Source of the DNA: Arsenophonus fragariae
GTDB taxonomy: Bacteria > Pseudomonadota > Gammaproteobacteria > Enterobacterales > Enterobacteriaceae
DNA: 37,804 nt
Direction of reading: 5' to 3'
NCBI GenBank assembly: GCA_047291315.1
Contig: JBDPYZ010000022.1
Location: forward strand, 1-37,804
Shown: positions 1 to 8,919 of the stretch, in pieces
How positions within the stretch are numbered: the stretch's first letter is position 1
Layout: each line of letters begins with the position of its first letter
Position numbers and translations under genes: made by a program
The notes under the pieces: model-generated
Told to the model about the DNA's origin: nothing
Seen by the model: only the letters and a program-made list of their open reading frames with translations
Database searches by the model: none

Positions 1-31
1 GTTAATGCTGAGTTTATTCCAGGTAATTTAA
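1..31 (+). CDS. fliC: Possible C-terminal tail of flagellin, cut by the window edge
   Basis: In the second forward frame the first bases encode LMLSLFQVI and then a stop. Flagellins of this group commonly end in a short Leu/Ser/Gln-rich helix of the type LSLLQ, and the next genes are fliA and fliZ, which are flagellar. A strong terminator follows directly. Only nine residues are visible, so the name rests mainly on context and it is not possible to say whether the full gene is intact. Confidence 0.35.
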   Translation, partial: LMLSLFQVI

Positions 32-65
32 GTTATTAGTGAAAAAATAAGTCAATTATTTTTTC

Positions 66-95
66 ACGGCCAACATTGCTGGCCGTTATTATTTT
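66..95 (+). terminator. Rho-independent terminator after the possible flagellin end
   Basis: A perfect 7-bp stem (ACGGCCA at 66-72 and TGGCCGT at 80-86) with a 7-nt loop is followed by a T-rich run (87-95). It sits about 35 bases after the stop codon at 29-31 and separates that gene from fliA. Confidence 0.8.
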
Positions 96-231
96 GTTAG
101 AAAATTAATTATTTTTATTGCTATTCAGCGGTAAATCTGCGAAATAGTACCTTTTTAGCTAACTATTTTGCCACTATCTTACACTTAATCTCGGATAATA
201 AGTGCCAGTTGATAACTAACAGGTGCTGACG

Positions 232-946
232 GTGAACGATTTATATACCCAGGATGGGATGATTGAAAAAGATGTACTATGGCAGAGTTATATTCCTTTA
301 GTGCGCAATGAGGCATTAAAATTGCGAGTAAGATTACTGGTTAGTGTTGAACTGGATGATTTAGTTCAGGCAGGTGGTATTGGTTTGCTGGATGCGATAG
401 AACGATTTGATGCTACACAAGGTACCACTTATGCCGTGCAACGTATTCGCGGCGCAATGTTAGATGAATTAAGTGCCCGCGATTGGGTGCCTCGTAGTGT
501 GCGTCGTCAGGCACGTGAGGCACCTAAAGTAATGCAGCAGCTTGAGCAGGCGTTAGGCCGGCAGGCGAGGGAATAGAAGATCGCTGATAAGTTGAACATA
601 GTTCTGCTGGGGTATCAATAGCTATTACAGAATAGCAATAATAGTCAATTATGCTCTTATGATGAGTGGAATGAAGTGCATGGTGAAAGTTGTGAACCGA
701 TTATTGAGGTTGACGACGAGAGAAATCCGCTGCAAACTTTAATAGCAACTGATATTCGCAAAAATATTATAAAGGCGATAGAATGTTTGCCTGAAAGGGA
801 AAAAATGGTTTTGACTCTCTATTATCAAGAAGATCTGAACCTGAAAGAAATAGGCGCCGTGTTGAATGTGGGGGGAATCCCGCGTCAGCCAGCTACATAG
901 CTAGGCGATAAAACGGCAACGAGCGCGCTTAAATCCAGATAAATAA
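232..946 (+). pseudogene. fliA: Flagellar sigma-28 factor FliA, broken
   Basis: FliA directs RNA polymerase to late flagellar promoters. The N-terminal half is clear (SVELDDLVQAGGIGLLDAIERFD, region 2; AVQRIRGAMLDELSARDWVPRS follows). The gene is damaged in several ways: about three residues are missing before TTYAVQ, there are in-frame stops near 574 and 617, region 4 reopens (LPEREKMVLTLYYQEDLNLKEIG), and an extra G in the G-run at about 869-875 shifts the frame. In the shifted frame the expected ESRVSQLHS can be read, then a stop (902-904), then AIKRQRARLNP to 946. A GTG at 232 aligns with the usual FliA start; the ORF could also open at GTG 223. No functional sigma-28 can be made. Confidence 0.93.
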
Positions 947-992
947 TATTTTTATTTTTTTGTTTACTATTTACACACAGGGCTTATCTAAT

Positions 993-1508
993 ATGTCTGT
1001 TTCTAACCAAAAGAAGCGGCCGCTGAGCCGTTATATTAAAGACTATAAACATAGTCAAATTCACTGTGCGCACTGTAACAAAACCCTTGATCGGATTTCA
1101 TTGGTGTTTAATGATGAAATACTGAATAAAGAAGCGATTTCAGACATGACCGAGTTGGTTGATGGGCAAGCATGGGCAGAGTTACAGCATAAATTTACTG
1201 CATTATGTCGTTTTTGTAGTGAAATATATTGTAATAGTGATACTGGCTATTTTGATATTATGTCTTTTAAACAGTATTTATTTAAAAAGACAGAGATGAG
1301 CCATAGCACAGTGCGTGAATATGTGGTGCGGTTGCGTCGACTGGATGAGTTGTTAAGTAAAGCGCAATTTCCTGCCGCTGAATTGACGATTGAAAAAATT
1401 CAAGCTCAAATGCAAGATAAAATGACGGAATTTGCCTTTAGCAATTATAACATAGCTTTGCGTAAATATGAGCAGTTTCTTAACTGGCAGGTTAGCAATT
1501 CAGCATAA
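993..1508 (+). CDS. fliZ: Flagellar regulator FliZ, open reading frame intact
   Basis: FliZ is a DNA-binding regulator normally co-transcribed with fliA; in E. coli and Salmonella it links flagellar and sigma-S gene control. The 171-residue product carries the family signatures RPLSRYIKDYKHSQIHCAHCNKTLDR near the N-terminus, a central cysteine pair (CRFCSEIYC) and the helical segment MSHSTVREYVVRLRRLDELL, which resembles a tyrosine-recombinase core-binding fold. The frame opens at 960, but the ATG at 993 matches family length and N-terminus. The C-terminus is a little shorter than in E. coli (183 aa). It lies directly behind a dead fliA, so it would have to be expressed from another promoter or by read-through. 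Confidence 0.88.
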   Translation: MSVSNQKKRPLSRYIKDYKHSQIHCAHCNKTLDRISLVFNDEILNKEAISDMTELVDGQAWAELQHKFTALCRFCSEIYCNSDTGYFDIMSFKQYLFKKTEMSHSTVREYVVRLRRLDELLSKAQFPAAELTIEKIQAQMQDKMTEFAFSNYNIALRKYEQFLNWQVSNSA

Positions 1509-1555
1509 TATGTCTATGAATAGAAACTGAACTATTTCACAGTTATTAGATAAAT

Positions 1556-1590
1556 AAAGCTTTAGCAAACAGCTAAGGCTTTATTATTTC
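1556..1590 (+). terminator. Probable terminator after fliZ
   Basis: An 11-bp stem (1556-1566 with 1572-1582, one T:G wobble) closes a 5-nt loop and is followed by a T/A-rich stretch. It lies 48 bases after the fliZ stop and before the convergent putA remnant. Confidence 0.7.
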
Positions 1591-1603
1591 AAATGAAAAA
1601 TTA

Positions 1604-2935
1604 TTAGAGAGTCATTAAACCGGCATTACCTCCTGCCGCCGCGGTGTTGATACTGACAGCTCGTTCATGAATTAAACGCTCGAGTAATAACTGACTGTCA
1701 CCTGATCTATATCCTTGTACTGAAATAATTGGCCCACCACGTTCAGCGACTACTGCACAAACAGTTTATAACTGGTGGCTATCGCCATGACAAATAACAT
1801 CATCAAATTGGCAGTTGGCTTGTCGACATTGATTATCATCCTGTTGGCTATGTTGCTCAGCTTGATAAATTGTTTTCCCTGCTTGTCGCATTTTTTAATG
1901 TGTTGCTCAATAGTCTGTTGTACTTCGCTATCAATTACCGGGCCAATATCCGTAGCTAGTTGGACGGGATGACTTATACGGTATGCCATTGCGCCTCTTA
2001 ACATAGTCAAGGTGCGTTCAGTAACTTCTTCTTGCAGGCAAGGTAGAGCAGCATTGACCGGCGCTATCGAAGGCTGAGATGATAACATCATTGAAAACTT
2101 GTTAAGTGAGAGCGAATGAATAAATTCATTGCATTTAAGACAGTGGTTTTGACAATCAGTGGAATTGGCTGTTGCTGAGTATTTAGTCGGTCGGTAAGAG
2201 TTCGCTGGATCAGTTTGTCCACACAGGTTGAACCGGTGAACATCACATCTGCCGTCCGTTTGTCTCTAATCAGTTTTGCGCCCACTTTCCGCCTTTACCT
2301 GGCAGCAGCTGGAGAACATCACGGGGTATGCCAGCTTGGTGCAGTAATTGAACATAAGCATAGCAATAATCGGGGTTTGCTATGTTGGTTTAGCCTAGTA
2401 CGCTATTACCGCTAGCTAAAGCGGCAGCGATTTGCCGGTAAAATAGCCAGTGAAAAATTCCAGGGACTAATACAAAAAACCATATTTAGTGGAGAATAAG
2501 TTTCATTATTGAAATTTTCACTGATCTGTTCGGCGTAGTAACGCAGAAAATCGATCGCTTCGCGGACTTGAGTAATGGCATTACTATAGGTTTTGCCCTG
2601 TTCACGGATCAATACGCCGATTAAACAGGGGAATTGAGGATCCATTAAGGTAGCCGCTTGTTGTAAAATAGTCGCCCGTTCTACCACTGGAGTTGTCGCC
2701 CAAGTTAGTACAAGCGTCAGTAGCAACTTTGACCGCATGCTCTATATCGCTCATGGTTGCTTCATGGACATAGCAGACGATATCGCTATGATTGGTCGGA
2801 TTAGTGATCGGCTGCTGAGCTAAAATTTCATGCTATGAATTATGTTTTCCGTCTAGTAAAGGTTTTACCTTATAATAGAGTGGAGTGGCAAGTAAGGTCT
2901 GCGCCAGTACCGCCAGGTGTTGCTCATTAGATAAA
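1604..2935 (-). pseudogene. putA: Proline dehydrogenase/P5C dehydrogenase PutA, truncated remnant
   Basis: PutA oxidises proline to glutamate. Only pieces of the C-terminal aldehyde dehydrogenase part remain. Reading leftwards: LSNEQHLAVLAQTLLATPL, DIVCYVHEATMSDIEHAV, EQGKTYSNAITQVREAIDFLRYYAEQ, CISPWNFSLAI, FTGSTCVDKLIQRTL, LTMLRGAMAYRISHP and DIGPVIDSE. A deletion of roughly 250 residues then jumps to the normal C-terminus (SINTAAAGGNAGLMTL, stop at 1604-1606). Stops and frameshifts lie between the pieces. The N-terminal DNA-binding and proline dehydrogenase domains are absent; the upstream end is joined to cycA at about 2935. The gene is dead. Confidence 0.92.
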
Positions 2936-4009
2936 ACAATACCACCGCTAAGCCGAGACAGCAGCAGGTAAAAAATAATCGCTTAATAACCGGTACTGCT
3001 TTGTTCGATAACTGACTAAATTGCCCGGGTGCATTTGCTTCCTTGGCTAGCCAAAATAACATACGGCTGTTGGAAAAGACGCCACTATTGGTAGAACAAG
3101 TGTCTGAAGTCAGCAGGATAAAGTTGACAATATTAGCTAGCTACGCTGGTACTCCTATTAGAACAAAAAGCTCGACGAATGGGCTCTTATCAGCAGCAAT
3201 CTTACGCCAAGGAGTAACCGACATAATAACCACTAAAAAAAGGACATAAAAGGCGATAAATCTAAATGGAATAGCATTAATAGCTTTTGGTAATACTAGA
3301 TTTGGATCCCGAGTTTCGGCAACGGTTGCGTCAACTATTTCAATACCAACGAAAGAGAAGATCGTTAATTGAAAACCGGTAAAAAAACCGTTAATTCCCA
3401 TTGGAAAGATGCCATCATTCCAGAGGTGGCTGAAGGATGCAATGTGTCCGGTAGGCGTTTTGAAGCCGATGATTATTAATATTAAGCCAATCAGAATAAG
3501 AAAGACAATGGCAATAATTTTGATAATAGCAACCCAAAATTCTGTTTCACCAAACAACGATACAGAGACCAGATTAAGTGTTAATAACAATAGTATGTAA
3601 AGTCAGCCAGGGCGGAAAATCAGGTGCTCAGTAACTAATATAGGCAGTAATAGTAATAATTTCTGCAATAGCGCTAATCACCCAACAAAGCCAATAAGTC
3701 CAGCCAACGAAAAAGCAGGACCATGGTCCTAATAGTTCAGCACAAAAATCACTAAAGGATTTATAATTTAAATTTGAAAGGAGTAATTCTCGCATTGCCC
3801 GCATAACGAAAAACAAGACAAACCCGATAATTAAATAAATGATAATAAGGGATGGGCCAGCTAAAGAGATAGCTTTTCCTGAGCTCATAAATAATCTCTG
3901 TTCCTATGGCATTAACGATAGCAATGAGTTGAATGTGGTGATTTTGTAAACCTCGTTTGAATTGTTTTTGATCTATGTTCGCTACCGATGTTATTGACTT
4001 GTTATTCAT
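2936..4009 (-). pseudogene. cycA: D-serine/D-alanine/glycine transporter CycA, broken and truncated
   Basis: This is an APC-superfamily amino acid permease. It starts at the ATG at 4009 (MNNKSITSVANIDQKQF), with HIQLIAIVNAIGTEI as the helix-1 signature, then a frameshift near 3890. The second piece carries SGKAISLAGPSLIIIYLIIG, MRELLLSNLNYKSFSDF and WTYWLCWVISAIAEI. After more damage a long open piece (3590-3141) reads HLWNDGIFPMGINGFFTGFQ and MSVTPWRKIAADKSPFVELF. The last piece (MLFWLAKEANAPGQFSQLSN) ends in the helix LGLAVVLFYL, where the sequence runs into putA. About the last 100 residues are missing. Confidence 0.92.
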
Positions 4010-4479
4010 AGATTTTCGAATGTTGTTTTATTTTATTCAGGGGGATAAGCTGATTATCATTTTTTAAATATTATTATTTAACTTAAGGTGACACAATTAT
4101 AGGAGAATTGAAGGTGATATTTGATTTAATTAAATTGGTATTTAACAATGGATTGTTTAATTTTTTATATTCAGTCATAAAAATAATTTGTATAAATAAT
4201 TTTATTTTTATGATAAATAAAATAACGACTCTTTTATCAGCTAATTGAAAATTGAATTTGATTTCTTATTAATTCTCAATATGAAATAATTATTTTTTAA
4301 CAAAAAATATTTAGCAAATGTTATCCTATACATTTATTCTATTTTCCACTGTTTTTAACTAACTAAGATAATTAAATTTTATCGATATCAGAGGATTTTC
4401 TTTATTCGTTATATCTTGATATATATAACGATAAAAATAATGAAAAGGGTATCAATGATGAAGAAATATATAGTTAAAA
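4010..4479. other. AT-rich intergenic region with no gene
   Basis: This lies between the divergent start of dead cycA and the truncated 3' end of ybhA. It is very AT-rich with frequent stops in all frames. I see no ORF, tRNA or strong hairpin. The missing C-terminus of ybhA should fall near the 4440-4480 end but cannot be recognised. Confidence 0.6.
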
Positions 4480-5128
4480 TAGTGATAGCGATTACATATT
4501 TTATCGATAATCCTTGTGATTCGACCCAACGTTGTAAAGGTAAACCTTTACTATTACCTTTTTTAGCAATATTAACTTGATCAAACTATGACGACTCACA
4601 AGCAAGCTCCAGTTCTTGCTGTATAGTTTGGCTAAAAACGCGTAATTTCTCAATATCAGGCGTACAGGTGGCAAATTTCCAAAATAGGAGTAAGCAGTGT
4701 TAAAATTGTCAATTTTATAGATATTGGGACGTTGATTTTCAGGTAAAGAATCTGCCCATTTCAATGTTAGTTCGATAGCATCATTATGTTGTTGATAGAG
4801 CATGGTATCATCAACATACATCAAGTGATTGATATCAGAGTCTTGTAAATACTCAACAACTTTAGTCGCTTTTTCTGCTGATAACGGATTCTATTCCAAC
4901 ACTTTTTTAGTCTGGTAGCCATAGAGATAAGTACCATTGCAACAAATTGCTGGGGTATCTAAATCCAGTGCTTAATCAAATTGGTGAATTGCAACATGAT
5001 GGCGGCTGGTGGTGGTAATAACTTTGATCCCTTGACGATGAGCTTGGTTTATATCAGCTAAAGATTGTGGCAAGATCTGTTTTTGAGGATCCAGAGTAGG
5101 CTACCATCAAGATCTAAAATTATGACAT
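4480..5128 (-). pseudogene. ybhA: HAD-family (Cof-type) phosphatase YbhA, broken
   Basis: YbhA is a cytoplasmic HAD-IIB sugar/pyridoxal phosphate phosphatase. The remains read VIILDLDGSLL (motif I), then DPQKQILPQSLADINQAHRQG, SRHHVAIHQFD, a stop, ALDLDTPAICCNGTYLYGYQ, a stop, NPLSAEKATKVVEYLQDS, MYVDDTMLYQQHNDAIELTL and RWVESQGLSIKYVIA. Frameshifts separate motif I from the next segment and lie in the middle. The reading ends before motif IV (the GDNxND acid loop), so the catalytic core is incomplete. The former start is near 5128. In E. coli ybhA neighbours pgl, as it would here without the inserted genes at 5.9-7.3 kb. Confidence 0.85.
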
Positions 5129-5931
5129 AAATCAGCCTCTTTAAAAAGATAAAATAGCGATTTAGCATTTAATTTATACAGTAATTTTAAACAGTATAAT
5201 TTAGTAAATTATTTATCTTAATTGTTCAAACCGACAAACTTTTTCAATTATAATCATATTGGATCATAGTCGGTAACTAAACCAGTAAAATAAATAATTA
5301 CCCTAATGGATGCTAAACTAGGAACATAATTTAATATCAATAATTAAAAAAACTTCTGATCTAACGGGTTAATAACCAGTTTTTTATGAAAAATAAATTT
5401 TAAATCAATATAATAGAGAACCATGAATTAATAACTTGCCATTTTATTGATTTAACGTCAATATTATTAATTTTAAATAGATATTTATTGCCATTTTTAA
5501 CAATTAGCGCTGCTCTTTGAAAAATATTCAAATATAATTCTTAAGTTTATTATGCTGATGGTTATTAATTTTTAGCTGATATTTTCGTTAATTTATAAAT
5601 GGGATCTTAACATTATTATACACAGAGACTACTTATCAATTCAAGCGATCATTATTGTTAAATATTAAGCTAGAATAATTTATATAAGATAATCTTAAAT
5701 TATATTTCTATGCTACTCAATATATTATTTTTATTAGATGGGTATTATTTTTCATATAGAGGCTAGAATATTAATTTTTTTATTTATATTTAAATGAAAT
5801 ATTTTTAAGCAAAAAAATTAATTAAATAAATATTTAATTTTTATGGGCATAATGATTATAATATTTCAATTAATTATATATAAAAATACTTTTATTTAAG
5901 AAAAATAGACATTATTCAATGGATGTATTAA
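5129..5931. other. AT-rich intergenic region of 0.8 kb
   Basis: No coding segment longer than a few dozen codons and no recognisable protein fragment is present. The sequence is almost all A and T, with many short A/T tracts. It separates the ybhA remnant from the monooxygenase remnant; the latter's promoter presumably lies near 5880-5920 but no clear -35/-10 pair stands out from the background. Confidence 0.55.
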
Positions 5932-6530
5932 ATGAAAAGTAAATTAATATTAGCGCCGTTAGCATTAATGTGTGCTGACAATATAGCAACTGCATCTGCA
6001 AAATCGGAACCACAGCATTGTTTTATTTTTGAACCTAAAAGCCTAGCAGTTTTATGTTGGATACATGAAAATAAAGATTGTGGTGCTGTTGAATATGATC
6101 CTATGTCTATTGGAGGGCCAAAAGGTTTTCCACAAGGTGGTGTTCGTGATCGCAAGATAGCCAGTGGTGATAATTCATCATTTTATAAACTTAACCAACA
6201 AAGTGTTGATCGTTGGAAAAAAGTACCCCTTACTTCAGGGTAAAAATACCTTTCGTTGGTCTTTAACCCAGCCACATAAAACAGAAAAATGGGAGTTTTT
6301 CATTACTAAATAGGATTGAGAACCTAACACTATTAACCCGTGCTTCTTTTGATTTAAAATCGTTCTGTCAGCGTTTTGACAATGGGGCTATGCCAATTGA
6401 AGATCAAATTTATTTTGATTGTAATGTTCCACAACGCACTGGTTATCAAGTTATTTTAGGTGTTTGGTCAATTGCAGATATGACAAATTCTTTTTATCAA
6501 GTTGTTGATGTGGATATGAAAGCTAAATAA
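5932..6530 (+). pseudogene. AA10 lytic polysaccharide monooxygenase (chitin-binding protein type), frameshifted
   Basis: Enzymes of this family (CBP21/GbpA type) are secreted copper oxidases that cut chitin. Residues 1-23 look like a signal peptide (MKSKLILAPLALM...TASA). The expected mature start HGFIFEPKSRAVLC appears as HCFIFEPKSLAVLC. Family blocks follow: NKDCGAVEYDPMSIGGPKGFP and RWKKVPLTSG. A 1-base shift at 6240 ends the frame; in the next frame KNTFRWSLTQPHKTEKWEFFITK follows, holding the second copper histidine. Stops and another shift near 6310 then lead to LTRASFDLKSFCQRF and TGYQVILGVWSIADMTNSFYQVVDV, with a normal stop at 6528-6530. All domains are present but in three frames. 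The gene looks recently inactivated. Confidence 0.88.
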
Positions 6531-6628
6531 GATTAATAAAAATTGTTCAGCTAGTAAATTAATTAACATTATAAATTCAAACTAGATTTGCAAACATTTG
6601 TATTAAACTATTTTTAACATTATCAATG

Positions 6629-6660
6629 GCTAGCTATTTCTACTTAGCTAGCTTTTATTA
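6629..6660 (+). terminator. Rho-independent terminator after the monooxygenase remnant
   Basis: A perfect 8-bp stem (GCTAGCTA at 6629-6636 and TAGCTAGC at 6645-6652), with an 8-nt loop, is followed by TTTTATTA. It is still well formed although the gene before it is broken. It also lies between two convergent reading frames. Confidence 0.75.
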
Positions 6661-6732
6661 AATTACTGTAATGGTGAGTTTATTTGTATTTGATATTAAT
6701 AATTAATAATTCCCATTAGCTGAAATAATCTG

Positions 6733-7299
6733 TCATTCCTCATGTTGGATAATTTTTTGCCAAATATTGGAAATATGATGCACTTGATAAAGCGCACAAT
6801 TAAGCGCATTATCGCGCGCTTGATCAATTGACAGATCATTTTGTACATTAAAGCCAAGATTTATCCCCACATCGATAATAGTATGTACATCACGATCATT
6901 ACCAATATGCCAAAAAGGGGTTAAATGTGATCTTTCATAAGCACCTCTTAATACAAAATTAGCACTTTTTCCCCAGACTTTTAAACAATCCATACGTTCT
7001 TCTGCATTTTCTCGTGTCCAATAATGTAATTCACGCAGAACATTATCAATCAGTGGTAAACTTTTTTTTGCAATAGTTGCGCGAGCTTCATTGGATTGGC
7101 ATAACCACCATTTTATGATTTCTCCATTGACTGTACCACCGGCAGACATTGATGAAGAGAGATCGACAGCTTGATAAAAGGCAGCACCAGTTTCACCAGT
7201 CGTTGGATTAAAAAAAACCGCACCTATTGCTACAATGGCAGCACAACTGCCCATTCCCATGGTTTCTAAATCTACCATTAAATTTTCGTGAGGTTTCAT
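6733..7299 (-). CDS. Phage-type DnaQ-fold 3'-5' exonuclease with lost catalytic residues
   Basis: The 188-residue ORF matches the Rv2179c-like/RecE C-terminal exonuclease family found in many enterobacterial phages. Motif I is intact (LMVDLETMG, the D-x-E pair at residues 10 and 12), as are GAVFFNPTTGE, WWLCQSNEAR, LKVWG and NDRDVHTIIDVG. Family members usually read GATFDNVILRGAYE in motif II; here it is GKSANFVLRGAYE, so the catalytic Asp is gone with a small deletion. Motif III, usually HNALADA, is DNALNCA, so both the His and the Asp are lost. The frame is open over full length, but the product should not be an active nuclease. It stands alone between host genes and is likely a leftover of a phage insertion. 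Confidence 0.8.
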   Translation of the reverse strand: MKPHENLMVDLETMGMGSCAAIVAIGAVFFNPTTGETGAAFYQAVDLSSSMSAGGTVNGEIIKWWLCQSNEARATIAKKSLPLIDNVLRELHYWTRENAEERMDCLKVWGKSANFVLRGAYERSHLTPFWHIGNDRDVHTIIDVGINLGFNVQNDLSIDQARDNALNCALYQVHHISNIWQKIIQHEE

Positions 7300-7915
7300 T
7301 ACTATCCCTTAATTTTATATTAACACTTTGTTGTGTCAATCTGCTCATCCTGATATTTTCGGTTTATTATTTTTAAATTTAGCCCACGACTTCCTGATTT
7401 TATTAATTACTAACAATAATTATACGGAACTGATAAAAATCAATACAGAGAGCAGGATCAAATAAACTTAGCTTATATGTTACTTATATTAAACAGTAAT
7501 GTAAAATTTATATTAAATTTTTAACCACTTCTATATTGATTAGCTATATTGCGTTTTTGTAAAATATTTTTATTAACAAAAGTAAATACTTTATATATTT
7601 ATATAATATTATTTTTTACTTTTTAACAACAGGTTTTTTATAGGGTTTAATTTAATTTTTTATCATCTAAATATTAAATTTACTTGAGTACACTTATATT
7701 TAATGGTGAATAAATGTGGAAAATTATTATCGGTAAATATAACCTTTAATTACACAATGCTAATTTATAAAAATAAAAATACTTAACATACTGACATCAG
7801 TCAGCTGGTGAAAATTTTTTTTATTAACCGTTATGCTATTTTTATGATTATCTAGTATCAAATCGGATATGATAACAGAGGCTATTTTGTTGGATAATTT
7901 GTGAGGAGTTAATTA
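7300..7915. other. AT-rich intergenic region upstream of pgl
   Basis: This is the divergent spacer between the exonuclease ORF and pgl. I see no gene. A TATGAT hexamer at 7868-7873 is a plausible -10 for pgl, but no good -35 precedes it at the right distance. The pgl ribosome binding site (GTGAGGAG) is at its right end. Confidence 0.5.
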
Positions 7916-8908
7916 ATGAAACAGGTAGTGTATGTTGCCAGTCCAGAAAGCAAGCAAATTCATGTTTGGACAATGGATGAAAAGGGAAAACTGACATTAT
8001 TGCAACAGTTGACATTACCAGGTGAAGTACAACCCATGCAGATTAGTCGTGATGGCCTACACCTTTATGTTGGTATTCGTCCTGATTTTGGGATTATTAC
8101 TTACCTTATTTCAGCTGAAGGAAAACTTAGCCAACGGGCCATTACAGCGATTCCCTCCACACCGACGCATATTGAAATTGATCATCATGGTCGTTGGCTA
8201 TTTATTCCCTCCTATCATCAAGGAAATTTAGTGGTGTTGCCCATTGATCAACAGGGGATCGCTCAGCCACCGATTCAAATTATTGGCGATTTAAAACATC
8301 CTCATGCTTCGGGGGTAAGTTTTGATAATTTACGGTTGTTTGTCCCTTGTTTAGGGGAAGATCACATTCGCATTTATACTATTAATAACAATGGACATTT
8401 AACTGAAGAGGTCGCTCATCGGATTGTTACTAACAAAAGCGCAGGTCCCCGTCATTTGGCATTTTCGTCCAATCAGAACGCTTTTTATTGTTTAAATGAG
8501 TTAGATGCAACAATTAATGTTTATTCTGCATTTGAACCTTATCAGCAAAGGCAAAATTGTGACATTTTGCCAGTCGGTTCGGAAAGCAAACCTTGGGCTG
8601 CTGATATCCATATTACGCCAAATGACCGCCATCTTTATGCTAGTGAACGTTCTGCCAGTATTATTCGTCACTTTCAGGTAACAGCGGAGGGGTTAAAATT
8701 ATCGCCAATGGCGGTTTATTCAACCGAAAATCAACCGCGTGGTTTTAATATTGATCAAAGCGGTAATTTTTTGCTGGCCGCAGGCCAAAAGTCTGATCAC
8801 ATTGTAGTTTATAAAATAGATGCGGTTACTGGCGCGCTACAAATATTAGATCGTTATCCCGTTGGTAAAGGACCGATGTGGATTACGCCCCATTCAATTG
8901 AAAACTAA
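7916..8908 (+). CDS. pgl: 6-phosphogluconolactonase
   Basis: Pgl hydrolyses 6-phosphogluconolactone to 6-phosphogluconate, the second step of the oxidative pentose phosphate pathway, in the cytoplasm. The 330-residue product matches E. coli Pgl/YbhE (331 aa) along its length and has the seven-bladed beta-propeller pattern of repeated strands, for example VYVASPESKQIHVWTMDEKG, LYVGIRPDFGIITYLIS, SAGPRHLAFSSNQNAFYCLNE and PRGFNIDQSGNFLLAAGQ. A good ribosome binding site (GAGGAG) precedes the ATG. No damage is seen. It converges on bioA with an 11-base gap; in E. coli the two are separated by several genes, which are missing here. Confidence 0.97.
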   Translation: MKQVVYVASPESKQIHVWTMDEKGKLTLLQQLTLPGEVQPMQISRDGLHLYVGIRPDFGIITYLISAEGKLSQRAITAIPSTPTHIEIDHHGRWLFIPSYHQGNLVVLPIDQQGIAQPPIQIIGDLKHPHASGVSFDNLRLFVPCLGEDHIRIYTINNNGHLTEEVAHRIVTNKSAGPRHLAFSSNQNAFYCLNELDATINVYSAFEPYQQRQNCDILPVGSESKPWAADIHITPNDRHLYASERSASIIRHFQVTAEGLKLSPMAVYSTENQPRGFNIDQSGNFLLAAGQKSDHIVVYKIDAVTGALQILDRYPVGKGPMWITPHSIEN

Positions 8909-8919
8909 ATTACTTTTAA

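Noticed and set aside
223..231. GTG at 223 as the fliA start
   Set aside because: The FliA family begins with the residues encoded from GTG 232 (VNDLYTQDG against MNSLYTAEG); the upstream GTG only extends the frame.
960..992. N-terminal extension of fliZ from 960
   Set aside because: The eleven extra residues have no counterpart in FliZ, and ATG 993 fits the family.
1775..2415. Plus-strand ORFs in the putA region
   Set aside because: They lie opposite recognisable PutA segments and have no family resemblance or ribosome binding sites.
4501..4824. A separate 107-residue gene
   Set aside because: It is the middle part of the ybhA remnant; YbhA-like sequence continues in other frames on both sides.
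5129..7915. CRISPR array or tandem repeats in the AT-rich spacers
   Set aside because: No repeated unit with regular spacing was seen; the similarity between stretches is only low sequence complexity.
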